DNA of 21,864 bases from a bacterium (GTDB lineage Bacteria; Latescibacterota; UBA2968; GCA-2709665): the NCBI GenBank assembly GCA_027619145.1, contig JAQCGA010000008.1, positions 1 through 21,864 of the forward strand. Reading direction: 5' to 3'. Below are positions 13,349-21,564 of this stretch, piece after piece. A program made the position numbers and the translations under genes. How positions within the stretch are numbered: the first letter of the stretch is position 1; each line of letters begins with the position of its first letter. Below the pieces are notes generated by a model. It saw only the letters and a program-made list of their open reading frames with translations, was not told the origin of the DNA and searched no databases.

Positions 13349-14584
13349 TCACCGTTGTTGGTCTGAAGGGTTCTCGGGACGGTAGAAGTTGTGGCGGGAG
13401 AGATTGTCTGTTGTGCGAAGCAGTTTTTTCCAGAGCAGGCTGAGGACGGTTCCCTGCTCAATGAGGATGCGGGCCTCTACGGACATGCCGGAGGCCAGAC
13501 GGTACGTTTTTTGCCCGTCCGATACAATGGGGTCCAGAACCGTGGCTTTGACCGGGTACAGAGGTTCAGGTGTGTTCAGGGATTCTGGTGTGGGTTGCTC
13601 GGGTACTGAGGTGACGGTTCCTTCGAAGATGCCATATTCCATGTGGGGGAAGGCGTTGACGTAGATGCGGACGGTTTGGCCGGGCTGGACGCGGGCGATG
13701 TCTGTTTCTCGAACCAGGACGCGGATTTGCCAGGCACCTGGACCGGCGAGTTCAAGCAGTGTGTCTCCGGCACGGAGAGGGTCTCCTACGCGACGTTCCA
13801 GGTCCGGTGTGAGGACGGTTCCGCTGGCTGGGCTGTAGAGAATGGTTTTTGAATGTTGCTGCCGGAGAAAACGGCGTTCTCCTTCCAGTTTGTCGCGCAG
13901 TTTTTCCAGGGTGTGGATTTCCTGTTTTCGGTTGTCCAGGGTCTGGAGTTGCTGGAGAATTTTTTTTCGGTCTGCTTCCGTTAGTTGCAACGAGGCTTCC
14001 CGCAGGCGAACGGGGAGAAGTTGGTTTACGGGTGTTTGTGTGGCACGTGATGGGTAGAGGGCAAAATAGACGGTGTATTCTTCACGGATCTGTTCGAGCC
14101 GAAGTTGAGCAGTGCGGATCTGAGCGTCGGCGCGTTCGAGTTCGGCCTGGAGGACGCTGTGTTCCCGCTGGATTTGTTGTTCAATTTCCACACGGCGGCT
14201 CTGGTTTACCTCCAGTTCGCGGTTGATCTTTTCGAGTTCGGCTTTCCATTGTCTGTCGTCCAGATGTGCAACCGGAGCACCCTGTGGGATGTGCTGCCCC
14301 TGCCGTACGAGAACGGCTGTGAGCAGGCCATCGAGCTCGGATTTAACGGGGTGTTGTATTTCGGGTTCAACCCGACCTGGGGCTTTGACGGTGATTTCCA
14401 TTCCGGTGGTGTGACTGAGAAGTAGGATGGCGGCCAGAATCAGGCTTGCAAGGATGAGAACCAGGAGGAGGGTGTGCCGCACGAAGCGGAAGCCGGGGGT
14501 GCGGAACGGACCCGGTAGAGTGGGCGGGGCTGTCCGGTTGTTGTGCGTTGGGAGGGAGAGTGAGAGGGGTTGTGGATTGTTCAT
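13349..14584 (-). CDS. HlyD-family periplasmic adaptor (membrane fusion protein)
   Basis: 411 residues from the ATG at 14584; an upstream in-frame start (14707) would add 41 unlikely residues. Order: a Pro-rich cytoplasmic tail, one membrane helix (~38-56), a first half-lipoyl motif (V-K-S-E-L-D-G-L-L, ~80-110), a long Glu/Gln/Arg-rich coiled coil (~112-260), the second lipoyl half (Y-S-P-A-S-G-T-V), and beta-barrel and membrane-proximal domains. Such adaptors link an inner-membrane exporter to an outer-membrane channel in type I secretion. No TolC-like gene is in the window. It is the first gene of the minus-strand operon, so it would be expressed together with the exporter and the biosynthetic genes. 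Confidence 0.9.
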   Translation of the reverse strand: MNNPQPLSLSLPTHNNRTAPPTLPGPFRTPGFRFVRHTLLLVLILASLILAAILLLSHTTGMEITVKAPGRVEPEIQHPVKSELDGLLTAVLVRQGQHIPQGAPVAHLDDRQWKAELEKINRELEVNQSRRVEIEQQIQREHSVLQAELERADAQIRTAQLRLEQIREEYTVYFALYPSRATQTPVNQLLPVRLREASLQLTEADRKKILQQLQTLDNRKQEIHTLEKLRDKLEGERRFLRQQHSKTILYSPASGTVLTPDLERRVGDPLRAGDTLLELAGPGAWQIRVLVRETDIARVQPGQTVRIYVNAFPHMEYGIFEGTVTSVPEQPTPESLNTPEPLYPVKATVLDPIVSDGQKTYRLASGMSVEARILIEQGTVLSLLWKKLLRTTDNLSRHNFYRPENPSDQQR

Positions 14585-14950
14585 TGTCTGGTTCTCGTGA
14601 GAGGGAGTGTGGGGTATGGATGGTAGCTGTATGCAGCGGATTGAGATCGCAAATGCCCTGCCAGGCGTTCGAGAACTTCGAAAATAGGTTGTAACCTGTT
14701 GTCTCAAATTTTGTTACCGTGTTATGAGGGAACGGGTTGCGGGATTGCTTTTGACGGAATGTTGAAACGATGGTTTCAAGTTTCGTATTTTGAGATGAAC
14801 GGTTCGTTCCAGGTGTTCTCCTGGGATGGGTACCGGTTGCAAAGTCCTGTTGCGTGTGTCTCTGTTTGGCCTTATTTTGATATGGTAAGTTGTGATGGAC
14901 AGCAACCGCGAGGTGGGTTGGATACGAGGAATGACATTAGAGGTGAGACT
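14585..14950. promoter_or_regulatory. 366-nt divergent intergenic region between the operon and YggT
   Basis: No credible gene. It must hold promoters for both directions. Short dyads cluster near 14668-14697, including AGGTTGTAACCT (14686-14697) and GTTCGAGAAC, which could be operator half-sites for the minus-strand operon. A weak plus-strand promoter (TTGCGT, 17 nt, TATTTT) lies near 14848-14878. I consider all of these tentative. Confidence 0.35.
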
Positions 14951-15187
14951 ATGAATTTGCTGGTTAATTTGTTGGAATTGTATTCCTGGGTTTTGATTGT
15001 TCGGATTTTGATGTCCTGGTTCAATCCGAATCCGGATAATCAGATTGTGCAGATTTTGTACAGGGTTACGGAACCGGTGCTGGCGCCTGTGCGAAATATT
15101 CTGCCTGCGATGGGCGGGTTTGATCTTTCGCCGCTGCTGGTGTTTTTTGCCATTCGGATGTTGCAGCGTGTGCTACTTAGTATGTGA
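14951..15187 (+). CDS. YggT family membrane protein
   Basis: 78 residues, the size of a single-repeat YggT protein. Two hydrophobic helices flank the signature R-I-L-M-S-W-F-N-P-N-P-D-N (~18-30) and the P-V-L-A-P-V-R-N-I-L-P motif (~42-52), followed by G-G-F-D-L-S-P-L. YggT proteins are small inner-membrane proteins linked to osmotic tolerance, cell division or membrane-protein biogenesis, with no known activity. The ATG at 14951 with AGGTGAG upstream is preferred over a longer frame starting at 14699, whose extra residues do not resemble the family. Confidence 0.88.
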   Translation: MNLLVNLLELYSWVLIVRILMSWFNPNPDNQIVQILYRVTEPVLAPVRNILPAMGGFDLSPLLVFFAIRMLQRVLLSM

Positions 15188-15228
15188 AATTCTCCGCTAT
15201 TTTTGTGGGTTTGAAAAGGAGCGAGGAT

Positions 15229-15993
15229 ATGGAAAACGTAATTGCGTGTAACCTGGGTAGCTACCGGCAGTACCGTAACGAGGCGTACGAACACCTGGCG
15301 GAGATTGGGTTAACCAATGTGGAGATTCCTTGCCCGGAACCGGAGGATGTGAAGAAGGTTCAGGCGGACCTGGACCGGTATGGGCTTCGGGCAACGAGTT
15401 TGATTGTGCGGTGCCAGATGGACGTGGACGATACGGTGCAGCGTTTTTCGCACAGCCTGGATACGGTTGCGAAAATGGGCGTGAGCCTGGTGTTTACCAG
15501 CGTGAAGACGGGTGGGGTAGACCGGGACTATGTATATGGGAAGTTGCAGGATATTGGGGATGCGGCGATGCGGCATGGTATTGTGGTGGCGCTGGAGACA
15601 CATCCAGACCTGGTTACCAATGCAGATGTGGCGCTGGCGACAATGCAGGGTGTGGCCCATTCGAATATTCGTGTGAATTTTGATACGGCCAACGTGCATT
15701 ATTACAATGAAAATGTAGATGCTGTAGAGCAGTTTGCGCAAATTGTGGACTATGTGGCGGCGGTGCACCTGAAGGATACCAACGGCAAATTTCAAACGTG
15801 GCATTTCCCGGCGCTGGGAGAAGGCGTGGTAGATTTTCCGGAGATTTTCCGGATGTTTTCTGCACGCGGGCATTCGGGGCCATATACGATGGAATTGGAA
15901 GGGATTAAAGGAGAGGAGTTGACGAAGGAGCAGGTTCAGGAGAGGGTGGAGAAGTCGCTGGGGTATTTGCGGGAGCAGGGGCTGGTGGGATGA
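15229..15993 (+). CDS. Sugar phosphate isomerase/epimerase (xylose isomerase-like TIM barrel)
   Basis: 254 residues from the ATG at 15229, which has AAAGGAG eight nt upstream. The TIM-barrel metal ligands of the family are visible: Glu123 in ALETHPD, Asp152 in NFDTAN, His180 in AVHLKD, and a Glu near 222-224 in TMELEG. Members interconvert ketose and aldose or epimerise sugars and inositols (IolE, IolI, tagatose epimerases). The exact substrate is not readable. Position before a ROK kinase and, further on, a Gfo/Idh/MocA dehydrogenase suggests a sugar or inositol degradation route. The gene follows YggT after 41 nt. Confidence 0.88.
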   Translation: MENVIACNLGSYRQYRNEAYEHLAEIGLTNVEIPCPEPEDVKKVQADLDRYGLRATSLIVRCQMDVDDTVQRFSHSLDTVAKMGVSLVFTSVKTGGVDRDYVYGKLQDIGDAAMRHGIVVALETHPDLVTNADVALATMQGVAHSNIRVNFDTANVHYYNENVDAVEQFAQIVDYVAAVHLKDTNGKFQTWHFPALGEGVVDFPEIFRMFSARGHSGPYTMELEGIKGEELTKEQVQERVEKSLGYLREQGLVG

Positions 15994-16007
15994 AGGCGAT
16001 AGAGGCA

Positions 16008-16042
16008 TTGCAAATTGCAAATTGTCAATTGCAAATTGTCAA
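16008..16042. repeat. Heptamer tandem repeat
   Basis: Five consecutive 7-bp units between isomerase and ROK genes: TTGCAAA, TTGCAAA, TTGTCAA, TTGCAAA, TTGTCAA. It ends 18 nt before the Shine-Dalgarno of the ROK gene. Confidence 0.85.
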
Positions 16043-16075
16043 TTGGGGTGGGTTGGTGGGGAGAGGAGGCGGTTT

Positions 16076-17020
16076 GTGATTTTGGCGATTGATGTTGGAG
16101 GGACGAAGTACAGTCTGGCGTTGGCGACGGGGCGGGGGGAGATTGTGAAGCGGGTGGTGCGGGCAACAGACCGCGAGGGTGGGGCAACGTGGATGGTGTC
16201 GCGTATTCTGGAGGCGGGGCATGAGTTAATCGCAGGGTCGCCGGAGCGTGTTCGGGCGTGTGGGATTGGATTTGGTGGACCGGTGGATTTTGGGGCGCAG
16301 CGGATTGTGAATTCTACGCATGTGCCGGGGTGGGATGGGGTGCCACTGCCAGAAATTGTGGAAGAAAAGCTTGGGGTGCCGGCGGTGGTGGACAACGATG
16401 CGAATGTGGGTGGGCTGGGTGAGTTCACGTTTGGGGCAGGGCGGGGTGGGCGGAATATAGTGTACTATACGGTGAGTACCGGAATTGGGGGAGGTATTGT
16501 GCTGGATGGGCGGATTTATCGGGGCTCGAATGGGAATGCGGGCGAATTGGGGCATGTGCCCATTTTGCTGGATGGGCCACCGTGTGACTGCGGAAATCGG
16601 GGCTGTTTGGAAGCGCTTTGTTCGGGACCGGCGATTGCACGGCGGGCAGAGGAAGCGGTGCGTGCACACCCGCGCCGGGGACGGTCTCTTGTGGCAGCAG
16701 GGAAGGGGATCTTGACGGCGAAGGTGGTGTTTGATGCTGCACGGAAAGGAGATCGGTTGGCGTTGGAAATTGTAGAAGAGACGTGCGTGTATCTGGGGAT
16801 GGGGTTGGCAACGACGATGAATGCATTTGCTCCAGATGTGATTGTGGTTGGTGGCGGGGTGTGCAAGGCAGGTCGAGTTTTGTTTGATCCACTCCGGAGA
16901 CAGACGGACCGGTTTCTGATGCCGGTGCACCGGCCGCATTTGAAGATTGTTCCGGCGCAGAGGAAGGATCGGTCCGTGCTGTTGGGCGCGGTGGCACTGG
17001 CAAAACAACTGGAGAACTGA
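16076..17020 (+). CDS. ROK family sugar kinase (glucokinase-like)
   Basis: 314 residues from a GTG at 16076, set by GAGAGGAGG about 6 nt upstream. The ATP-binding phosphate-1 motif (AIDVGGTKYSLAL, 4-16), catalytic NDAN (Asp108), phosphate-2 motif (S-T-G-I-G-G-G-I, 134-141) and ROK zinc site (GELGH with His160, then CDCGNRGCLE with Cys170, Cys172 and Cys177) are all present, as is the adenosine motif (V-V-G-G-G-V). Such enzymes phosphorylate glucose, N-acetylmannosamine or related sugars in the cytoplasm. No DNA-binding N-domain is present, so it is a kinase and not a ROK repressor. Confidence 0.92.
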   Translation: MILAIDVGGTKYSLALATGRGEIVKRVVRATDREGGATWMVSRILEAGHELIAGSPERVRACGIGFGGPVDFGAQRIVNSTHVPGWDGVPLPEIVEEKLGVPAVVDNDANVGGLGEFTFGAGRGGRNIVYYTVSTGIGGGIVLDGRIYRGSNGNAGELGHVPILLDGPPCDCGNRGCLEALCSGPAIARRAEEAVRAHPRRGRSLVAAGKGILTAKVVFDAARKGDRLALEIVEETCVYLGMGLATTMNAFAPDVIVVGGGVCKAGRVLFDPLRRQTDRFLMPVHRPHLKIVPAQRKDRSVLLGAVALAKQLEN

Positions 17021-17032
17021 CAGGAGGTTTTT

Positions 17033-17668
17033 TTGGGGCTGGAATATGATCCAGAGGAAGCTGCTGCTTCGCTGCGCAGGGCGGATAAGAAGCTGGGACG
17101 TTTGATGGATCGTGTAGGGGCGTTTGATGTTGAGATGCCGGCGCGACTGGATCCGTTTCAGGCACTGGTTCGGTCTATTATCTATCAGCAGCTTTCAGGG
17201 AAGGCGGCGGGTACGATTTATGGCCGGGTGTGTGCGCTGTTTCCCGGGAGGCGACCCGGGATGCGTCGGATTGCAGAGATGCCGGAGGAGCAGTTGCGTG
17301 GAGCGGGCATGTCGCGGGCGAAGGTGGCGGCCGTGAAGGACCTGGCCCAGAAAACGCTGGAAGGTGTGGTTCCGGGAGCTCGAGCATTGCAGAAGATGGA
17401 CGATGCAGAAATTGTGTCCCGGTTGACGTCTGTGCGTGGGATCGGGGAATGGACTGTGCAGATGATGTTGATGTTTCATATGGGGCGCCCGGATGTGCTA
17501 CCGGTGAAGGACCTGGGGGTACGAAAAGGATTTATGTTGACGTACGGTTTGGCGGAGATGCCGGAGCCTTCTGAAATGATCAACTACTGCGTGCGGTGGA
17601 AGCCGTACCGCTCGGTGGCAAGCTGGTATATGTGGCGTGCGGTGGATTTGCATGAACAGTCAAAATAG
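17033..17668 (+). CDS. DNA-3-methyladenine glycosylase II (AlkA-type, HhH-GPD)
   Basis: 211 residues from a TTG at 17033 with AGGAGG upstream. Visible are the substrate-pocket helix (PFQALVRSIIYQQLSGKAA, 41-59), the helix-hairpin-helix L-T-S-V-R-G-I-G-E-W-T-V-Q-M (131-144), and the catalytic Asp160 in LPVKDLGVRKG. The enzyme removes alkylated purines from DNA to start base-excision repair. It lacks the N-terminal TBP-like domain of E. coli AlkA, as in the short MAG/AlkA branch. The gene is 12 nt after the ROK gene, so cotranscription is likely, though not functionally related. Confidence 0.92.
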   Translation: MGLEYDPEEAAASLRRADKKLGRLMDRVGAFDVEMPARLDPFQALVRSIIYQQLSGKAAGTIYGRVCALFPGRRPGMRRIAEMPEEQLRGAGMSRAKVAAVKDLAQKTLEGVVPGARALQKMDDAEIVSRLTSVRGIGEWTVQMMLMFHMGRPDVLPVKDLGVRKGFMLTYGLAEMPEPSEMINYCVRWKPYRSVASWYMWRAVDLHEQSK

Positions 17669-17682
17669 GGAGTAACGATAAG

Positions 17683-18168
17683 ATGGAATTCAAGACGACG
17701 GATTTGTGTGATGCGTTTGAAGATCAGGTGCACGTGGCAGAACCTGTGCTGCGGGATTTTGGTGGCCTGGGAACATTTTCGGGACAGGTTGCAACCGTGC
17801 AGGTATTTGAGGACAATGTGCTGGTGCGCAGCATTCTGGAGACGCCGGGAGAAGGCCGGGTGCTGGTGGTGGACGGTGGTGGGTCCACACAATGTGCGCT
17901 GGTGGGAGACCAGGTGGCACAGATTGCGTGCGACAATGGTTGGGCCGGGTTGGTGATTCACGGATGTATACGAGATGTGGAAGCTGTGGCGCAGATTTCC
18001 ATTGGGATCCGGGCATTGGATGCGGTGCCCAGGCGCAGCCGGAAAGAAGGAAAAGGGTTACGCGATCTTCCGGTGTTTTTTGCTGGTGTGGTGTTCCGGG
18101 TGGGCTGGTTTTTGTATGCAGATGAGGATGGGTTGATTGTGGCAGAGTCAGATTTGCTGGCGAAGTAA
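17683..18168 (+). CDS. RraA family protein (4-hydroxy-4-methyl-2-oxoglutarate aldolase / RNase E regulator type)
   Basis: 161 residues, exactly the E. coli RraA length, and colinear with it: T-T-D-L-C-D at the start, G-R-V-L-V-V-D-G-G-G-S (58-68), the loop G75-D76, and HGCIRDV (93-99). Arg97-Asp98 and Gly75-Asp76 fit the metal-dependent HMG/oxaloacetate aldolase site, whereas E. coli RraA has V-R-Q at that place. An aldolase or decarboxylase activity is therefore at least as likely as RNase E inhibition. It forms trimers or hexamers in the cytoplasm. ATG with GGAG upstream, 14 nt after the glycosylase gene. Confidence 0.9.
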   Translation: MEFKTTDLCDAFEDQVHVAEPVLRDFGGLGTFSGQVATVQVFEDNVLVRSILETPGEGRVLVVDGGGSTQCALVGDQVAQIACDNGWAGLVIHGCIRDVEAVAQISIGIRALDAVPRRSRKEGKGLRDLPVFFAGVVFRVGWFLYADEDGLIVAESDLLAK

Positions 18169-18230
18169 AGAGTGGTGCCGGGCTGTACGTTTTTGTTTTT
18201 TGAGGGATGGGTATTTGAAAGGAGCGGTGT

Positions 18231-18695
18231 ATGAGATTGGGGTTTGGCCTGCGCTGGCTGGTTGTGCTGGTTGGAGTAGGACTGTTCGCAGGGTGTGGAG
18301 GAGATGATGCACCGGTGCAGTCTGGAGGCTCGGCACCGACGGCTGTGGCCGATGCGGATTATGTAACGACGCCCACTGGGTTGAAATATTATGACCTGAA
18401 AGCAGGAGAGGGTGCCACGCCCAGAGCTGCAGATCGTATTTCTGTGCATTATACGGGTTGGTTGGAAAATGGGACCCGGTTCGACAGTTCACTGGATCGA
18501 GGACAACCGTCTCTGTTTACGATAGGAGTTGGGCAAGTGATTGCCGGGTGGGACGAGGGTTTGTTAACCATGAAGGTGGGTGGGAAACGGCAGTTGAAGA
18601 TTCCGCCTGGACTTGGATACGGTCCATCGGGGCAGGGCATTATTCCGCCAAATGCAACGTTGATTTTTGAGGTGGAGCTTTTGCAGATTCTGTGA
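18231..18695 (+). CDS. FKBP-type peptidyl-prolyl isomerase, lipoprotein
   Basis: 154 residues. Residues 1-21 are a signal peptide ending in LFAG before Cys22 (lipobox with Phe at -3), then a ~20-residue Gly/Ser linker. The FKBP domain covers ~48-154 with the usual pocket residues: Tyr74 ([10 protein letters not shown]), Phe84-Asp85, Val103-Ile104 and Trp107 ([11 protein letters not shown]), Tyr130 (GLGYG) and Phe146. It speeds proline isomerisation during folding outside the cytoplasm, anchored by a lipid. Good ribosome site (AAAGGAG). Confidence 0.93.
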   Translation: MRLGFGLRWLVVLVGVGLFAGCGGDDAPVQSGGSAPTAVADADYVTTPTGLKYYDLKAGEGATPRAADRISVHYTGWLENGTRFDSSLDRGQPSLFTIGVGQVIAGWDEGLLTMKVGGKRQLKIPPGLGYGPSGQGIIPPNATLIFEVELLQIL

Positions 18696-18697
18696 GA

Positions 18698-18721
18698 GGC
18701 GAATAGGCGAATAGGTGAATA
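18698..18721. repeat. Octamer tandem repeat
   Basis: Three consecutive 8-bp units, GGCGAATA, GGCGAATA, GGTGAATA, starting two nt after the FKBP stop and followed by a degenerate fourth unit (GGTGGGTT). Confidence 0.85.
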
Positions 18722-18760
18722 GGTGGGTTTGCTGGTTTGTTGATTATGTGGGGGAGTTGT

Positions 18761-19807
18761 ATGGCTGATTCGACATATCGTGCAGGGATTATTGGGCTGG
18801 GATTGATTGGTGGGGCAGATCCGGTGTCGGGGGAGGTGTTGGGACAGAAGGTGAGTGATATGAATGGGACGCATGCGGAGGCGTTACGAGGAAACTCGCG
18901 TGTAGGTCTGGTGGCGGGTTCCAGCCGTGACCTGGGGCGACGGGAGCGATTTGAGGCGCGTACGGGGGTTGGCAGTACATATGCAGACTGGGGTGAGATG
19001 CTGAAGAAAGAGCCTCTGGATATTGTGAGTGTGGCGACCTATGCGCCGGTACATGCGGAGATTGGAATTGCATGTGCAGAGCATGGGGTTCGAGTGATTT
19101 ATTGCGAGAAGCCGGTGGCCACCCGGTTGCCGGATGCGGAACGGCTTCTGGCGGCGTGTGAGAAGGCTGGAGCGTTGCTGGTGATTAATCACAACCGGCG
19201 CTTCAATCCAAATTATCGGAAATTGCGGGACCTGATTGTACAGGGAGGGCTGGGGGAGTTGACATCGGCCATGTTACAGTGGGGCTCTGGTCGGTTGGGC
19301 AATGTGGGCACACATATGTTTGATACCATTTGCATGCTGACGGGGCAGAAGGTGGAAGCGGTATCCGGGGCGCTGGACCTGGCGGGGCGGCCGGATTGCC
19401 GGGGGGCACAGTTCCAGGATCCGGGTGGATGGGGGATGCTACGTTTGACGGGTGGGGTGGTTGTGACGGTGGATGCTGCAGACTATGGACGGGTGCCGCC
19501 TGTGATTGCTGTGAATGGTACGGAAGGCCGGGCAACGGTTCGAGGTAGTGAGGTGACGGTAGAACGGTGGGATGGGAATGAGGAAGTATGGCCGGATCCG
19601 GAGAAAGTAAAAACGTCGATGGACAATGCTGTAGAAGAGATTGTGGCGTGGCTGGATGGCGGGTTCACGTTTCCGTACGATGCGCGGGATGCCGTGCATA
19701 CGATGGAGGCCATTGTGGCGTTTCATTCTTCCCATGCACATGATGCGGCCTGGGCATCTCTTCCGCTCAGAGGGGAAGAGCGAGATTGGGAAGTGTTGAG
19801 CGGGTGA
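18761..19807 (+). CDS. Gfo/Idh/MocA family NAD(P)-dependent oxidoreductase
   Basis: 348 residues from the ATG at 18761, with GGGGGAG upstream; a longer in-frame start at 18737 is unlikely. Rossmann motif GIIGLGLIGG (9-18), the family EKP (116-118), and the catalytic region NVGTHMFDTICML with His185 and Asp188. Such enzymes oxidise or reduce sugar and inositol carbons in the cytoplasm. An insertion after the glycine loop (D-P-V-S-G-E-V-L-G) is longer than in standard members. Together with the isomerase, ROK kinase and SGNH esterase nearby it points to degradation of a modified carbohydrate. Confidence 0.92.
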   Translation: MADSTYRAGIIGLGLIGGADPVSGEVLGQKVSDMNGTHAEALRGNSRVGLVAGSSRDLGRRERFEARTGVGSTYADWGEMLKKEPLDIVSVATYAPVHAEIGIACAEHGVRVIYCEKPVATRLPDAERLLAACEKAGALLVINHNRRFNPNYRKLRDLIVQGGLGELTSAMLQWGSGRLGNVGTHMFDTICMLTGQKVEAVSGALDLAGRPDCRGAQFQDPGGWGMLRLTGGVVVTVDAADYGRVPPVIAVNGTEGRATVRGSEVTVERWDGNEEVWPDPEKVKTSMDNAVEEIVAWLDGGFTFPYDARDAVHTMEAIVAFHSSHAHDAAWASLPLRGEERDWEVLSG

Positions 19808-19849
19808 GGTTCCAGAGGCGTTTGTGTCTGGATTTTTAAAGGAGTGTGT

Positions 19850-20863
19850 ATGGACTGGGTTCCGTTTCCAGATTCTCGTTTACAGGTGTGTGGGTTGCCG
19901 TGGTTTTCTGAGACGACGCCAAATTTGTGGCGGTTTCCGGAGCGGATGAAAGACGGGTTGCCCGAAACGCTGTTCGACGCCGGGCGTCAGACGGCGGGTG
20001 TGCGGATTCGGATGCGGACGAATACAGGGGCGCTTTCGCTCCGGGCGAAATTCCCGAAGTTTTCGATTCGTACGAATATGACGATGTTTACCGCGCACGG
20101 GATTTCGACTTATGTGAACGGGCAATGCTGGTCTGCGCGGATTCCTGGGGCAGATGGCGGAGACGCAGAGCTGTTGTTGTTTGACGGTGTGGCGCAGGAG
20201 ATGCGCGAAATTTGTCTGTATCTGCCGCTGTACGGATCGGTGGAAGTTCTGGAGGTGGGTGTGGATGAAGGGGCGGCGTTTGAGACGCCTGCACCGTTTG
20301 CGGTGGAAAAGCCAGTGGTGTTTTATGGGACATCGATCACGCAGGGAGGATGCGCATCGCGGCCGGGGTTGAGTTACCAGGCGATGCTGACGCGGGCATT
20401 GAATCTGGATTATGCCAATTATGGGTTCAGCGGGAAGGGCAAGTGCGAACGGGTTGTTGCGGAGCGGCTGGCAGAGATCGATGCAGGATGTTATGTACTG
20501 GATGTGGGGCAGAATTCATCGGTAGAAGAGATGGAGGAGCGTTTTCAGCCGTTTTTGGAGGTGCTTCGAGAGGGATGCCCGGAGGTGCCGTTGCTGGCAA
20601 CAACGCCCATTTTTTATAATGCGGAGCTGTGGTCTACGGGATTTCAGGCCGGAGTGGGACGGAAGCGCGAGATTATCCGGTCTTCGGTACAGGTCAGGCA
20701 AGAGGCAGGGGATAAAGGGGTTTTTCTGCTGGAGGCGAAGGACTATTTGAGTGGCGAGTTTTCGGACGGAGCGGTGGATGGCGGACATCCGAACGACCTG
20801 GGGTTTGAGCGGATGGCCAATTCGATGCGACCGGTGCTGGCGAAGATTCTGAAGGTGGGGTAA
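19850..20863 (+). CDS. SGNH/GDSL hydrolase with N-terminal beta-sandwich
   Basis: 337 residues from the ATG at 19850 (AAAGGAG upstream). Residues ~1-150 are a strand-rich N-domain typical of SGNH carbohydrate esterases. The hydrolase part has block I YGTSITQGG (nucleophile Ser162), block II NYGFSGKGKCE (Gly194), block III DVGQNSS (Asn222) and block V DGGHPND (Asp310, His313). No signal peptide, so it probably removes acyl groups from imported sugars in the cytoplasm. It lies 42 nt after the dehydrogenase and 17 nt before the HAD gene. Confidence 0.9.
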   Translation: MDWVPFPDSRLQVCGLPWFSETTPNLWRFPERMKDGLPETLFDAGRQTAGVRIRMRTNTGALSLRAKFPKFSIRTNMTMFTAHGISTYVNGQCWSARIPGADGGDAELLLFDGVAQEMREICLYLPLYGSVEVLEVGVDEGAAFETPAPFAVEKPVVFYGTSITQGGCASRPGLSYQAMLTRALNLDYANYGFSGKGKCERVVAERLAEIDAGCYVLDVGQNSSVEEMEERFQPFLEVLREGCPEVPLLATTPIFYNAELWSTGFQAGVGRKREIIRSSVQVRQEAGDKGVFLLEAKDYLSGEFSDGAVDGGHPNDLGFERMANSMRPVLAKILKVG

Positions 20864-20880
20864 GCAGATAGGAGTGTGTG

Positions 20881-21564
20881 ATGGTTGTGCGTGGTGTGCT
20901 TTTTGATCTGGACAATACGCTGGTGGACCGAGTGCGTTCGCTGGATGTTCTGGCGGCAGAGCTGGTGGGGGTTTTTTCTGCGGACCTGGGCGATGTAGAT
21001 GTGGAGGTGGTTGCAGAAGTTCTCCGGAAGGCGGACGGAGGTGGGTACCGGGAGAAGGAGCAGGTGTTTGCACAGATCCTGAGTGCGCTTCCCTGGGAGG
21101 ATCGGCCGGAGGTGGGGGACATAAAGGATTTCTGGTATACGACATTTCCCAAGTGTACGTGTGCTGTAGCAGGGTTGCACGAGGTGTTGGAAGCGCTTCA
21201 GGGACAGGGGATCAAACTGGGAATTGTGACGAATGGGTCAGAGGCGATGCAAAACGCCAAGGTGGACCGTCTGGACGTGCGGGTGTATATGGAGACGGTT
21301 GTGGTTTCGGAGAGTGCAGGCGTGAAGAAGCCGGTTGCCAGAATTTTCGAGGTGGCACTGGAAGACCTGGGGTTGATGCCGGAAGAGGTGTGTTTTGTGG
21401 GCGATCATCCGGAAAACGATATGGCGGGCGCTACTCGCGTGGGTATGATTCCGGTATGGGTTCGGGGGCACCATTCCTGGCCGACGGGGCAGAAACCGTT
21501 GGCGTACGAGATTGGTGGCCTGATGGATCTTGTGGATCTGATTGAGAATGAGAAGCCCAAATGA
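20881..21564 (+). CDS. HAD superfamily hydrolase (phosphoglycolate-phosphatase-like)
   Basis: 227 residues from the ATG at 20881 with AGGAG six nt upstream (a GTG precedes it directly). All four HAD motifs are present: FDLDNTL (Asp9 nucleophile, Asp11), VTNGS (116-120), Lys150 in VKKPVARIF, and GDHPENDMAGA (Asp175, Asp180). The helical cap (~17-90) is of the C1 type. It hydrolyses a phosphate from a small metabolite; substrate not predictable. Its stop overlaps the start of the next gene (ATGA). Confidence 0.92.
   Translation: MVVRGVLFDLDNTLVDRVRSLDVLAAELVGVFSADLGDVDVEVVAEVLRKADGGGYREKEQVFAQILSALPWEDRPEVGDIKDFWYTTFPKCTCAVAGLHEVLEALQGQGIKLGIVTNGSEAMQNAKVDRLDVRVYMETVVVSESAGVKKPVARIFEVALEDLGLMPEEVCFVGDHPENDMAGATRVGMIPVWVRGHHSWPTGQKPLAYEIGGLMDLVDLIENEKPK

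Noticed and set aside
14699..14950. N-terminal extension of YggT
   Set aside because: The extra 84 residues do not resemble the family, while the ATG at 14951 has a good ribosome site and gives the usual length.
16425..17165. 246-aa open frame on the minus strand across the ROK gene
   Set aside because: It is a Pro/Ser/His-rich antisense frame of a well-supported kinase and glycosylase, with no domain and no ribosome site.
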